Below, one piece after another: positions 1 through 8,697 of a stretch of 64,000 bases of DNA. The notes below the pieces were generated by a model that saw nothing but the letters and a program-made list of their open reading frames with translations, was not told the DNA's origin and searched no databases. The position numbers and the translations under genes were made by a program. Source of the DNA: Chloroflexota bacterium (lineage in GTDB: Bacteria; Chloroflexota; Chloroflexia; Thermomicrobiales; UBA6265); contig JAEWEG010000062.1 in assembly GCA_023389575.1 (NCBI GenBank), positions 1-64,000 on the forward strand, given 5' to 3'. Each line of letters begins with the position of its first letter. Within the stretch, counting starts at the first letter, position 1.

Positions 1-798
1 GTCGCCATCCTGCTCCTGATCGTGACGGAACTCCGGACCGTCAATCCTATCCTGCCCGTGCGCCTCTACCGGCAGCGCCCCTTCCTGGCCACCATCGCGG
101 TGAACCTGTGCATCGGCGCGGTGCTCATGGTCACCATGGTCAACATACCGGTCATCGTGGCCCTCACGGCGGATCCAGGCGACTCATCGACGTTGAGCGC
201 GCTCCTGCTCGCCCCGTTCACCGTCGCCATCGCCGCCGCCTCGCTTCTCGCCAGCCGGCTGACCCATGTAGCTGGCGAGAGAGTTGTACTTGGAGCAGGT
301 GTCATCCTGGCCGCCGCCGGAAGCGCGCTGGTCGCGCTGCTCCAGCAGCAAGGGAACTTCTGGACACTCGTTCCGGGGCTTCTGGTCGGCGGCGCGGGTC
401 TAGGCCTGCTACTTCCGGCCCTCGGCACGCTGCCGATTCAGCTCGCGAGCGCCTCGGAACGCGGCGCGGCCGCCTCGTCCGCGCTGATGTTCAGGCTACT
501 CGGGATGACGATCGGCGTCTCGACCCTCACCGCTTTGGGGGTTCGGCGCCTGCAGGAACTCACCAGCCGCGTGGAACCCATCGTCCGCGAGCCAGAGGAG
601 TCAACCGCCTCGTTCCTGCTTCGGCAGCGCGAATTCATCATCGATCACGCCATCCCACTTTCGCTCCAGGTCATCGAGGAGACGTTCCTGGTCGCGGCGG
701 TCATCGCGTTGATCGCGGCGCTTCCCCTCGCCATGCTCGCCAGGTTCATGGCCGGCAAGGGGGACACGGAAGCGGAATCGCTTACCGATTCCCGCTGA
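1..798 (+). CDS. MFS transporter, C-terminal part (5' truncated)
   Basis: The frame is open from the first base, so this is the end of a longer gene whose start lies outside the window. About 265 residues are visible. They hold roughly six hydrophobic segments separated by short loops, with a Leu-Leu-Val-Gly-Gly-Ala-Gly stretch and a late Arg/Glu-rich loop before the last helix, as in the C-terminal half of drug:H+ antiporter (DHA2-type) major facilitator proteins. It would act in the cytoplasmic membrane; the substrate cannot be read. Its last 17 bases overlap the convergent 3' end of rpe. The family call is by overall pattern only. Confidence 0.7.
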   Translation, partial: VAILLLIVTELRTVNPILPVRLYRQRPFLATIAVNLCIGAVLMVTMVNIPVIVALTADPGDSSTLSALLLAPFTVAIAAASLLASRLTHVAGERVVLGAGVILAAAGSALVALLQQQGNFWTLVPGLLVGGAGLGLLLPALGTLPIQLASASERGAAASSALMFRLLGMTIGVSTLTALGVRRLQELTSRVEPIVREPEESTASFLLRQREFIIDHAIPLSLQVIEETFLVAAVIALIAALPLAMLARFMAGKGDTEAESLTDSR

Positions 799-1471
799 TT
801 CCCCGACGCAGGGCGGTGAGATTCTCCGCGATGCTCGCCTGGTCGTTGATGATGGCGCTTCCGGCAACCACTGAGGTCGCGCCGGCGGCCACCACCGATC
901 CGACCGTCTCCGGGTTGATCCCGCCATCGACCTGGATCACGCAGTCGAGACCGCGCTCGTCGATCGTCGCCTTGAGCCGGGCAACCTTGTCCACCATCGA
1001 CTCGATGAACGACTGGCCGCCGAAGCCCGGGTTGACCGTCATCACCAGTACCTGCCGCACGTAGGGCAACAACTCCTCGATCGCCGAAATCGGAGTGGCG
1101 GGATTGATCGCCACACTCGGAATCGCACCGGCTCGCTCGATCGCCTCCGCAATCCGGTGCGAATGCGCCGTCGCTTCGTAATGGAACGTGATCGTATCGG
1201 CGCCGGCCGACCGGAACTCGTCGATCCAGCGCTCCGGCTCCACGATCATCAGGTGAACATCGATGGGCAAGGCGCTCCCGGATCGCGTCGCCTCCAGCAC
1301 GGGCAGGCCAATCGAGATATTGGGCACGAACCGGCCGTCCATCACGTCGAAATGGATGTAGGTGGCGCCCGCCGCCTCCAGTTCCGCGAGTTGCTCACCA
1401 AGACGGAGGAAATCCGCGGACAACACGGATGGACCAATCGCGATCGATTCACTGGAAAAACCTGTTGCCAC
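782..1471 (-). CDS. rpe: Ribulose-phosphate 3-epimerase
   Basis: It interconverts ribulose-5-phosphate and xylulose-5-phosphate in the pentose phosphate pathway. The 229-residue TIM-barrel shows the family signatures in order: PSVLSADFLRLG near residue 14, FDVMDGRFVPN with the metal/catalytic Asp near 40, VNPGFGGQ near 145, and QVDGGIN with the second catalytic Asp near 177. Length is normal. The start is GTG at 1471, preceded by a GGGAG-type ribosome binding site. It is a single minus-strand gene, convergent with the MFS gene and divergent from the FHA genes. Confidence 0.96.
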   Translation of the reverse strand: MATGFSSESIAIGPSVLSADFLRLGEQLAELEAAGATYIHFDVMDGRFVPNISIGLPVLEATRSGSALPIDVHLMIVEPERWIDEFRSAGADTITFHYEATAHSHRIAEAIERAGAIPSVAINPATPISAIEELLPYVRQVLVMTVNPGFGGQSFIESMVDKVARLKATIDERGLDCVIQVDGGINPETVGSVVAAGATSVVAGSAIINDQASIAENLTALRRGISGNR

Positions 1472-1544
1472 GCCTGTCTCCCTGCCCGCGCTCCACCGGC
1501 ACCGAATACGCCGGCCAATCGTTCAAGACTGTAGCAGGTGTGAT

Positions 1545-1573
1545 CGGCCACGACCGTGGCTTCGGCCTATAAT
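1545..1573 (+). promoter_or_regulatory. Candidate promoter of the FHA gene pair
   Basis: A perfect TATAAT lies at 1568-1573, in the divergent gap between rpe and the first FHA gene and about 40 bases before its GTG start. The -35 position (1545-1550) is poor. Transcription would begin near 1580. Confidence 0.45.
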
Positions 1574-1612
1574 CGCTGGCAATGATGCGCGCCTCGATGG
1601 AGTACGTGACTG

Positions 1613-2356
1613 GTGAAATTGCTCGAAAAATTTGAGAAGTCCATCGAGTCGCTGGTGGAAGGGATTCCCCAGACCGTGTTTCGCCAGAAGCTGCAGCCAG
1701 CCGAACTGGGCCGCAAACTGGAGCGTGAAATGCTCCGGAGGCAGCAGGCTGGCCTCGGCGCGAACCTCGTCCCAAACCGCTTCGATGTCGCGCTGCACCC
1801 AGCCGACTTCGAGCGATTCTCCGGCTTTCGTTCGAGCCTGGAGAACCAGATGGAGTCATGGCTGACGCAGGTTGCCCAGCGCAAGGGATGCGTGTTCGTC
1901 GACCGTGTCGAGGTAACCCTCCGCGAGTCGGACGAAGCTGGCAAGCGCAATCCACGGATCGACGCGAAGTTCAGCGACCAACCAGCCAGCCGCCAACCAG
2001 CGGCGGGCCACACCTCCGCCCTCCCATCAGCCAGGGGCACGGCCAACCGGACTGCCCTGCTCACCCTGCTCAACGGCTCGGGCCACGAGCGAAGCTTCAT
2101 CGTGCCGATGGGGTCGACCACCATCGGCCGGGCGCCGGAAAACGATGTCGTGCTCGACAGCCAGGATGTCTCTCGCCGCCACGCCCGGATCGATTGCTCG
2201 GCGGCTGGCATCCGCATACATGACCTCGGGAGCACGAACGGCACGCGCGTCAATGGCGACAGCATCTCCGTCGCCGATCTATCGGACCGGGATACGATCA
2301 GCATCGGCAGCCAACGCCTACGGATCGACCTGACCGCTGGTCGCGGGGGGCGCTGA
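1613..2356 (+). CDS. FhaA-like protein: DUF3662 plus FHA domain
   Basis: A 247-residue cytoplasmic protein. The first ~100 residues resemble the FhaA N-terminal domain (DUF3662), then comes a Pro/Ala/Gln linker. A C-terminal FHA domain (about 155-240) carries the phosphothreonine-binding signature: GRAPENDVVL, SRRHARI and DLGSTNGTRVNG. In Actinobacteria FhaA is a phosphopeptide-binding partner of Ser/Thr kinases in cell-wall control. No kinase gene is present in this window, so the partner is unknown. The start is GTG at 1613, with GGAG ten bases upstream. Its stop overlaps the next start by one base (TGATG), so the two FHA genes are translationally coupled. Confidence 0.88.
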   Translation: MKLLEKFEKSIESLVEGIPQTVFRQKLQPAELGRKLEREMLRRQQAGLGANLVPNRFDVALHPADFERFSGFRSSLENQMESWLTQVAQRKGCVFVDRVEVTLRESDEAGKRNPRIDAKFSDQPASRQPAAGHTSALPSARGTANRTALLTLLNGSGHERSFIVPMGSTTIGRAPENDVVLDSQDVSRRHARIDCSAAGIRIHDLGSTNGTRVNGDSISVADLSDRDTISIGSQRLRIDLTAGRGGR

Positions 2357-2829
2357 TGGATTTCAACCTCAGCGATCCCGTCTCGTTCGACTGGTTCATC
2401 CTCGCCCTCAGGATCGCCTTCATCGGGCTGATCTACTACTTCCTGTACCGGGTTTCCCGGGAATCCATCAAGGAACTGATCGCCGTCGGAGGCTCCGCCC
2501 CGTCAACGGCCTCGCCCGTGCTGCCGACCGCCTCCAGTTCGCTCGAAATCGTCGACCCCGCCGACGCCAGGTATGCGCCGGGGGAGCGCCTCATGCTGAC
2601 CCACTACACCACCATCGGTCGGCGGCCGGACAACACCCTGGTGATAGACGACAGCTATATTTCCGGCGCCCACGCCGAGGTCGTCTTCGACAATGGCGAC
2701 TGGTGGGTCATCGACCTTGGCAGCACGAACGGCACCTACGTCAATGGCTCGCCCATTCAGGCGCGAACACGGATTGGCGACGGCGATATCGTACAATTCG
2801 GCCGCGTCACGACACGCATCCAAACCTGA
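2356..2829 (+). CDS. FhaB-like membrane-anchored FHA protein
   Basis: 157 residues. A single hydrophobic segment at about 14-35 is followed by a short Ser/Pro linker and an FHA domain (about 75-155) with GRRPDNTLVI, SGAHAEV and DLGSTNGTYVNG. This matches the FhaB/FipA layout of one N-terminal anchor and a cytoplasmic phosphothreonine reader. It overlaps the upstream FHA gene by one base. In Actinobacteria the pair sits beside rodA, pbpA and kinases; here the rodA/pbpA-like pair is about 15 kb away. The phosphoprotein ligand cannot be predicted. Confidence 0.86.
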   Translation: MDFNLSDPVSFDWFILALRIAFIGLIYYFLYRVSRESIKELIAVGGSAPSTASPVLPTASSSLEIVDPADARYAPGERLMLTHYTTIGRRPDNTLVIDDSYISGAHAEVVFDNGDWWVIDLGSTNGTYVNGSPIQARTRIGDGDIVQFGRVTTRIQT

Positions 2830-2922
2830 TTTCTCGCGCTCGCGCCCGAGCCAGTCGTCTCGCCATTCGCTGTTCCGTCCACCGCGTTTCGCCAGCCATC
2901 CCGGCTGACTCCTGGAGTACCT

Positions 2923-3789
2923 GTGGCCAGCCCCACCGCATCCCATCCTCGGGACCTTCATGTCCCCATTCCCGGATCACTCTCGCTTGTCCTCCCCGCC
3001 TACAACGAGGAGGCCAACATCGAGATCGTCGTCCGCCGGGCGCTCGACATCCTCCCGGAGTACACCGAGGGCTTCGAAATCATCGTCGTTAACGACGGCA
3101 GCCGCGACAACACCAGGGACATCATCAATCGCCTCTCGAAGGAAGACGCCCGCGTCAAACCCGTCCACCATCGCGTCAACCAGGGATACGCGGGCGCGGT
3201 CAAGTCCGGGTTTCGCGCCACGACCTGCGAATATGTCATGTTCATGGATTCCGACCGGCAGTTCGACATCGCCGACATCAGGCTCCTGACCCCCTTCGTC
3301 CCGCTGTTCGACATCGTAGCCGGGTTCCGGATGGAGCGCTCCGACCCCGTCCACCGGCGCATCAACGCCGAGGTGTTCAACCTCGCCATCCGCATCCTCT
3401 TCGACGTCCATATCCGGGACCTCGACTGCGCGTTCAAGGTGTTCCGGGGCGACCTGATTCGCTCGCTCGAACTCACCTCGGGCGGCGCGCTCCTCAACGC
3501 CGAAACCATGGCCAAGCTCCGTCGCCAGGGCGCCACGATGGTTCAAATCGGGGTACCGCATCACCCGCGCGTGGCGGGCACCGCCACCGGTGGCAACATC
3601 AAGGTCATTCTTCGGGCCATGTACGGCACGATCATCCTCTGGACGCGCATGCACCGGTACACTCCCCCGGCGACCGCTCCCGCGCCACGCCCCTACTACC
3701 CGCTGGGTGACGTTCTCATCGGCACAGGGTCCATCGTCGGTGTCAGCGCGTTCGGCAGGTTCTTTCGCCGCTGGCGCCGCCAGAAATAG
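2923..3789 (+). CDS. Family 2 glycosyltransferase (dolichyl-phosphate mannosyltransferase-like)
   Basis: 288 residues with a GT-A fold: SLVLPAYNEE near 22, VNDGSRDNT near 57, and MDSDRQFD near 107 supplying the DxD-type metal-binding aspartates. The sequence resembles enzymes that move a sugar from a nucleotide donor to a polyprenyl phosphate or an envelope glycan. No strong transmembrane helices are seen, only a weakly hydrophobic C-terminus. The start is GTG at 2923. It follows the FHA pair after 93 bases and ends at a hairpin terminator. Donor and acceptor are unknown. Confidence 0.85.
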   Translation: MASPTASHPRDLHVPIPGSLSLVLPAYNEEANIEIVVRRALDILPEYTEGFEIIVVNDGSRDNTRDIINRLSKEDARVKPVHHRVNQGYAGAVKSGFRATTCEYVMFMDSDRQFDIADIRLLTPFVPLFDIVAGFRMERSDPVHRRINAEVFNLAIRILFDVHIRDLDCAFKVFRGDLIRSLELTSGGALLNAETMAKLRRQGATMVQIGVPHHPRVAGTATGGNIKVILRAMYGTIILWTRMHRYTPPATAPAPRPYYPLGDVLIGTGSIVGVSAFGRFFRRWRRQK

Positions 3790-3832
3790 CAGAAATCGGA
3801 ATACCAGGTAATCTGAAGCACCAACACAAGAA

Positions 3833-3856
3833 ACCCGTCCAGTTGCCTGGACGGGT
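3833..3856. terminator. Hairpin between convergent genes
   Basis: A perfect 10-bp stem (ACCCGTCCAG with its complement) and a TTGC loop lie between the glycosyltransferase and prmA. The minus-strand side is followed by TTCTTG and the plus side by only scattered T, so it may serve both directions. Confidence 0.65.
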
Positions 3857-3890
3857 CTATTCGTGCGGGTTTAGTGCGTCTAGACGTCAG

Positions 3891-4856
3891 CTATTCGTCC
3901 CGCGTCAGCACCAGCGAGACCCAGTCGTCGATCTGGCGGCGGGTGATGACGGTTGCCCCACGCGCGGCAAACGCGTCGATCACGTCGGCCTCGCGGCTCT
4001 CGATGATTCCCGCCAGCACCAGGTGACCATCCGGCCTGGTGGCCGCTACCAGACCTTCCGAAATCTCGATCAGGATACGAGCGATGATGTTCGCCAGCAC
4101 GACATCGTATTCACCCTGAAACGGCTCGCCCGGTCCCGCGCTGCCGAGTTCGACCCGCACCTTGTCCGCGACATCGTTCCGCTCGGCGTTCTCGCGGGTC
4201 GCCCGGACCGCGACGGTCTCCACGTCCACGCAATCGGCATGCACGGCCCCGAGCTTGATCGCCGAAATCGCGAGGATCCCGGAACCCGTGCCGACATCGA
4301 ACACCCGGTCGCCCGGCCGGACCACCTGCTCGACTCCAAGCACGCTCATCTTGGTGGAGGGATGCAGGCCAGTACCGAACGCCATCCCGGGATCGAGTTC
4401 TACCACGACCTGGTCGCCGACCGGTTCATGCTGGCGCCATGGCGGACGAATCACCACCCGCTCGCCGATCCGATGCACCTGGAAGTGTTCCTTCCAGGCG
4501 TTGGCCCAATCCTCTTCCTTGAGCGTGGTGACCCGAAGTTCCCCCACGCCCCGCATCTGGCCGTAATGCCAGAGTGCTTGCCGGATCTCTTCCACCATTC
4601 CCGGTGTGAAATCGCTGTCGGCCACGTAGGTCCGCACGGTGAACTGAGCGGTGAGGTCGACCTCGAGATTGTCGCCATCGCCGTCCTGCACGTACGGCTC
4701 GTCGATGGCCACGCCCTCGTTGAACCCGTAGCGGGCAAACAGGGCCGATATCGGCTCGACCGCCTCCGAGTCGACATCGACGGCCAGCTCGACCCACTCA
4801 CGTTCCGGATGGTGAGACGCGGCGTTCACCGATTCACTCCGTGGCTCGTTGCTCAT
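3891..4856 (-). CDS. prmA: Ribosomal protein L11 methyltransferase
   Basis: This is an AdoMet-dependent enzyme that trimethylates ribosomal protein L11. At 321 residues the length is near the family norm. An N-terminal L11-recognition domain precedes MAFGTGLHPST (about residue 160). Next is the AdoMet-binding motif DVGTGSGILAISAIKLGA (about 187) and VLANIIARI (about 250), the PrmA form of the methylase NPPY-like motif. The ATG start overlaps the stop of the upstream nucleotidyltransferase by four bases, so the two are co-transcribed. Confidence 0.94.
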   Translation of the reverse strand: MSNEPRSESVNAASHHPEREWVELAVDVDSEAVEPISALFARYGFNEGVAIDEPYVQDGDGDNLEVDLTAQFTVRTYVADSDFTPGMVEEIRQALWHYGQMRGVGELRVTTLKEEDWANAWKEHFQVHRIGERVVIRPPWRQHEPVGDQVVVELDPGMAFGTGLHPSTKMSVLGVEQVVRPGDRVFDVGTGSGILAISAIKLGAVHADCVDVETVAVRATRENAERNDVADKVRVELGSAGPGEPFQGEYDVVLANIIARILIEISEGLVAATRPDGHLVLAGIIESREADVIDAFAARGATVITRRQIDDWVSLVLTRDE

Positions 4857-5830
4857 ACCCGTACTTTCGTGTGGTCAGCCACATTGAATTCGCGCGGGGT
4901 GCCGGCGATCGAGGCCGAACGGCCAACGACCGAGTGCTCCACCACCACTCCACTGATGAAGGCATCGGACTCGACGATGCTGTCCCGCACCACCGCGTCC
5001 CGCACGATCGTCTTGGGGCCGATGCTGGCATAGGGGCCAATGATCGCGTTCTCGACCTGGGCCGAACTCGACACGAAAGACGGCGGAATGATCACCGACC
5101 CGGGCCGCTGGGCCGGCGACGGCGGGCTCAGTTTCAGCAGGTACTGGTTCGTCTGCAGCAGCGCGTCGGCGTTGCCACAATCCTCGAACACGTCGATGTT
5201 GCTGGTGCTGAACTTCTTGCCGCGGTCGATCATGATCTGGATCGCGTCCGCGATGAAGTACTCGTTTTTCGTTTTGATCCCGAGCCGCATCTGCTCGTCG
5301 ATCGCGTCGTACAGGTCGGGCATGTTCGAGAAGTAGTACAGGCCCACCATCGCCTGCTTCGACACCGGCTCGGCGGGCTTCTCGATCAGCTTGGTGATGT
5401 AGCCATCCTCGACCAGGGCAACGCCCAGCGACGATGGATCCTCGACTTCCTTGGTGAAGACCACCCCGTCCCACTCGACGTTGTCGAGCACGGAGAAATC
5501 CGCCTCGAAAATCGCGTCCGGAAACAGGATCAGGGCGTCGTCGGAGCAGATGTCACGAGTGCGGATGATGGCGTCGGTCTGGCCCAGCATCTCGGGCTGC
5601 TCGACGAACGCCAGCTCGAACTGCGGATAGGTTTCCCGGGCCCACGCTTCGATCTGGTCGCCGAGATAGCCGGTGATGAACACGAGCTTGTTGGGCTCGT
5701 ACGGGCAAATCCTGTCCATCACATGCTCGAACATCGGCTTGCCGGCCACACTGACGAGCGGCTTCGGCTTGCTCCAGGTCTGCGGCCGCAATCGCGAACC
5801 AAGGCCGGCCACCGGAAAGATCACATCCAC
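4853..5830 (-). CDS. Nucleotide-sugar pyrophosphorylase with C-terminal hexapeptide repeats
   Basis: 325 residues. The N-terminal nucleotidyltransferase domain has the signature GLGSRLRP and SKPKPLVSVAGKP (residues 8-32). The last ~90 residues show a degenerate left-handed beta-helix pattern of hydrophobic triplets (IIPPSFV, IIGPYASIGP, IVRDAVV). This is the architecture of glucose-1-phosphate thymidylyltransferase or mannose-1-phosphate guanylyltransferase-like enzymes, which make activated sugars. The base and sugar specificity cannot be read. It is the first gene of a two-gene unit with prmA. Confidence 0.85.
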   Translation of the reverse strand: MDVIFPVAGLGSRLRPQTWSKPKPLVSVAGKPMFEHVMDRICPYEPNKLVFITGYLGDQIEAWARETYPQFELAFVEQPEMLGQTDAIIRTRDICSDDALILFPDAIFEADFSVLDNVEWDGVVFTKEVEDPSSLGVALVEDGYITKLIEKPAEPVSKQAMVGLYYFSNMPDLYDAIDEQMRLGIKTKNEYFIADAIQIMIDRGKKFSTSNIDVFEDCGNADALLQTNQYLLKLSPPSPAQRPGSVIIPPSFVSSSAQVENAIIGPYASIGPKTIVRDAVVRDSIVESDAFISGVVVEHSVVGRSASIAGTPREFNVADHTKVRV

Positions 5831-5905
5831 GTTGTCACTCCATTCCTTCCCTGGTTCGCCAGGCGCTCCATCCGAACCAGTTCATCGAGGCAAGGGTCTT
5901 TTACG

Positions 5906-6403
5906 TCAGGGCGCGAGGAACGGGCGCAGGTTGGCCACCACCTCGTCTGGCAACCCCGCCAGGTCAGACTCGCGGGCGAGGTGGAACTGGTCGGCGCGGT
6001 ACCCCGGCGTCATGGTCGTGCCGAGCAGCGCGTACCCGTACTCGCCATCGCCCGCCAGCTTCGTCCCCTGCCAGTGATTCCCCGGTACTACAACCTGCAC
6101 GCTACAGCCAGCGCCCAGGTCGTTTCCTACAAGATGCTCTCGCATCTCACCATCCCGTGAGCATACAACCATTCTGCACGGATCACCCAAATGGAAATGG
6201 AAGATCTCATCCGATTCCAGCAGGTGGAGACCAGACCACGAGTCAGGCGTCACCAGGAACAGGATCGCCGTGGCCAGGGGCGCGTGCGCCATCGCCGAAT
6301 CGGGATTCGGCACGATGTAGGTTTGCCTGTAGAAGCCCCCTTCGCCGGGCAGCGGCTCAAGCCCCAGGTGCTCGATGACCTCGTCCATGCTCAGCCTGTT
6401 CAT
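5906..6403 (-). CDS. Cupin-fold protein of the DUF985 family
   Basis: 165 residues. The N-terminal EHLGLEPLPGEGGFYRQTY and the core ending FHFHLGDP are typical of the DUF985/YML079-like cupins, a single beta-barrel domain. No activity is established for most members. Length matches the family. It is read away from tRNA-Glu, whose terminator separates the two, and lies 75 bases upstream of the nucleotidyltransferase. Confidence 0.85.
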   Translation of the reverse strand: MNRLSMDEVIEHLGLEPLPGEGGFYRQTYIVPNPDSAMAHAPLATAILFLVTPDSWSGLHLLESDEIFHFHLGDPCRMVVCSRDGEMREHLVGNDLGAGCSVQVVVPGNHWQGTKLAGDGEYGYALLGTTMTPGYRADQFHLARESDLAGLPDEVVANLRPFLAP

Positions 6404-6420
6404 CAGGGCCCTCCTCCAGA

Positions 6421-6446
6421 AACAAAAAGAGCGCCTTTCGGCGCTC
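6421..6446 (-). terminator. Intrinsic terminator of tRNA-Glu
   Basis: Read on the minus strand, a 7-bp GC-rich stem (GAGCGCC/GGCGCTC, loop GAAA) is followed by TTTTTGTTT. It starts five bases after the tRNA 3' end. Confidence 0.9.
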
Positions 6447-6451
6447 GTTGC

Positions 6452-6528
6452 TGGTACCCCCAGCGGGATTCGAACCCGCGATCTTCACCTTGAAAGGGTG
6501 ACGTCCTAGGCCGCTAGACCATGGGGGC
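6452..6528 (-). tRNA. tRNA-Glu (anticodon TTC)
   Basis: A 77-base cloverleaf. The acceptor stem pairs GCCCCCA with TGGGGGT, and the CCA end is encoded. The anticodon stem is TCACC/GGTGA around the loop CTTTCAA, giving anticodon TTC. The T-arm reads GCGGGTTCGAATCCCGC. The G1-T72 pair is a wobble. Confidence 0.98.
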
Positions 6529-6593
6529 AGCGCGAGGGAAGATACGCGGTTTTCACCATGTTTGTCAAACGAATGGGATCTGATTCCCGAGAT

Positions 6594-8123
6594 TCACCGG
6601 CGCGACAGCACCAACACGATCGCGGCAAGCACGCCAGCCACTGGTCCCGCCCCGAGAACCACCAGCCATCCGATCCGCTCACGCCCGCTGGCAACGATGG
6701 CCGAGAGCCATCGCTGCCCATCGCGGCCCATCATCATCAGCACGACCAGGCACGGCAGGCCGATGGCGATCGCCCCGGCGATTCCGGCGCGTGCCACCGA
6801 TACCTGGGGCGTCACGTCGCTGAGGCCCTTCACGAGCTGGAGACAGATCGTGAGCAGGATCTCCGGAATCCAGCTCACGACGGGCGCGAGCACCGGCGCC
6901 AGGAGGAGGATCACCGCAAGCAGGAAGCACAGTGGAAATGCCGCCCACATCAGGGGAGCGACCAGCACGTTCGCCAGCACGCTGATCAGTGACCACGTGC
7001 CAAACGTCAGGAGGACCAGCGGCAGCGTCGCCAGTTGCGCGAGCATCGTGCCCTCCACCACCCCTCGCGCCGCGCGTCCCAGTCCCGTATCGGACTCCGT
7101 TGGAACCCGCATGATGATCGCCGCTGTCGCAACGATCGAGAGCCAGAATGAAATTAGCTCGACGTTGCGCGGGTTCCACATCACCATCGCCGCCGAGGTC
7201 CACGCCAGCAGCGTCATCGGGTCCGGCCGGCGTCCGAACCGGGCGCCGAACAGCATCAGGCTCGCCATCGCGGCCGCCCGGGTCGCGGGCGGCTCCAGGC
7301 CGGTAAGGAGAGCATAGAGCCAGATGCTCGCCACGATGACGATTTGTATCGCCAGCAACTTCCGCCGCCGGCCAGCCGGAATCACCAGGTTCCACACCGC
7401 CAGCACCATCGCCACGTTCGAACCACTGACCGCGGTGATGTGGCTGGTTCCGGTACGCAGGAAGGCCTCCTCGGCCTCCTCGCTCAGCCCGCTGTCGTCT
7501 CCCGTGACGATGCCGGTGGCCAGGGCGCCGGTGTCGCCCGGCATCACGCGGGCGAAGCCGTCTCCAATCTCGTCCCGCGCGTCCTGAACCACGCGATATA
7601 GAACGGGCCCTTGGTCCACTACCTCGACATCGAACGCCCTCGCCGTCGCGAACACGCCATTGGCGCGGAGGTATTGCGCGTAGCCCGGTGAAATTCCCGC
7701 CAGGTCGCTGACCGACCACGCGACGTCGATCTTGTCACCCTTGGATACCTTCACGCCAGCCGCGACCGTCACCCTAGCCGTGAATGGCTCGACACCGACC
7801 TGGCCGTCGCCGGTATCCAGCCGACCCACCCTGAGGTGAAACGCCAGGTACACGCCGCTCGGCCTGGGCATGGTAACCACCGTGCCCGACGCGCCGCTGG
7901 AGGTCTCCAGTCCCGGCGGCGGGATGTCGGCGTCCATCGTCCACGCGCGTCCGGCCCCGGTCAGAACGGCGACGAGCATCACCACGAACGGCACCCAACG
8001 GAACCGTCCCCGTATTGCCTGCGCCACCAGCATCACCCAGCCGAGCGCAAGGGCCGCGGCCGGCCCCGCCAGCGCGCCAAGCACGATCGCCGATCCAGCC
8101 AGGATGCCCCAGCTCTCATCCAC
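6594..8123 (-). CDS. comEC: ComEC/Rec2-family DNA uptake channel, short form
   Basis: 509 residues with many membrane helices. The N-terminus has two or three helices, then an OB-like soluble segment (about 70-190). The core competence domain follows, with the conserved GSNVAMVLAVWN-type stretch near 235 and GLEPPATRAAAMASLML near 275. It would form the channel that brings single-stranded DNA into the cell. The protein ends in a final helix at about 490-507. The metallo-beta-lactamase-like nuclease domain found in full-length ComEC is absent. It overlaps comEA by eight bases, forming a competence operon. Confidence 0.9.
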   Translation of the reverse strand: MDESWGILAGSAIVLGALAGPAAALALGWVMLVAQAIRGRFRWVPFVVMLVAVLTGAGRAWTMDADIPPPGLETSSGASGTVVTMPRPSGVYLAFHLRVGRLDTGDGQVGVEPFTARVTVAAGVKVSKGDKIDVAWSVSDLAGISPGYAQYLRANGVFATARAFDVEVVDQGPVLYRVVQDARDEIGDGFARVMPGDTGALATGIVTGDDSGLSEEAEEAFLRTGTSHITAVSGSNVAMVLAVWNLVIPAGRRRKLLAIQIVIVASIWLYALLTGLEPPATRAAAMASLMLFGARFGRRPDPMTLLAWTSAAMVMWNPRNVELISFWLSIVATAAIIMRVPTESDTGLGRAARGVVEGTMLAQLATLPLVLLTFGTWSLISVLANVLVAPLMWAAFPLCFLLAVILLLAPVLAPVVSWIPEILLTICLQLVKGLSDVTPQVSVARAGIAGAIAIGLPCLVVLMMMGRDGQRWLSAIVASGRERIGWLVVLGAGPVAGVLAAIVLVLSRR

Positions 8124-8697
8124 CGGTGGTCACCAGGTGCCGGAACTGCTCGACCATGTTTTGAGAGACGCCTTCGACCTGCACCAATTGATCCACGGAT
8201 TCGAATGGACCATAAAACTCGCGGAAGTCAACGATCCGTTGGGCGATGACCGGCCCAATGCCCGGCAACTGATCCAACTCGGAAACCCCGGCCGTATTGA
8301 TATTGATCAACCCCGCCGTGTCCAATGGTGAACTTGCCGCCGGAGTCGCGCCGGGCGAGAGATCCTGTGACTCTCCCGGCGGCGCGACCGACGGAATCGT
8401 GATTCGTTCCCCATCGCCAATTCTGCCCGCGAGGTTGAGCGATGTCGTGTCGGCGTCATCCAGCAGACCACCCGCGCCATCAATCGCATCGATCAGCCGC
8501 GATCCGGCGGGCAAGGTGACCACGCCGGGCGTGGCGACCGCTCCATCGATCTCCACCACGATCTGTCCACCGGCGCCAGGTCCAATCGTGACCTCGCCAG
8601 GCAGCAATCGCTCGATCAGGAAAAACGCCAGCACCGCCACAACCCCACCGGTCACGGCCGCCAGCAACGCCACCTTGATTGCCATGCCAGGTCGCAT
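8116..8697 (-). CDS. comEA: ComEA-like DNA receptor, SLBB plus helix-hairpin-helix
   Basis: 193 residues. One N-terminal transmembrane helix (about 8-30) is followed by an SLBB domain (VVEIDGAVATPGVVTLPAG, about 45-90). A Ser/Pro/Ala linker leads to a C-terminal tandem helix-hairpin-helix (INTAGVSELDQLPGIGP and RIVDFREFYGPF). It would bind double-stranded DNA at the outer face of the membrane and hand it to ComEC. It is the upstream gene of the pair. Confidence 0.93.
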   Translation of the reverse strand: MRPGMAIKVALLAAVTGGVVAVLAFFLIERLLPGEVTIGPGAGGQIVVEIDGAVATPGVVTLPAGSRLIDAIDGAGGLLDDADTTSLNLAGRIGDGERITIPSVAPPGESQDLSPGATPAASSPLDTAGLININTAGVSELDQLPGIGPVIAQRIVDFREFYGPFESVDQLVQVEGVSQNMVEQFRHLVTTGG

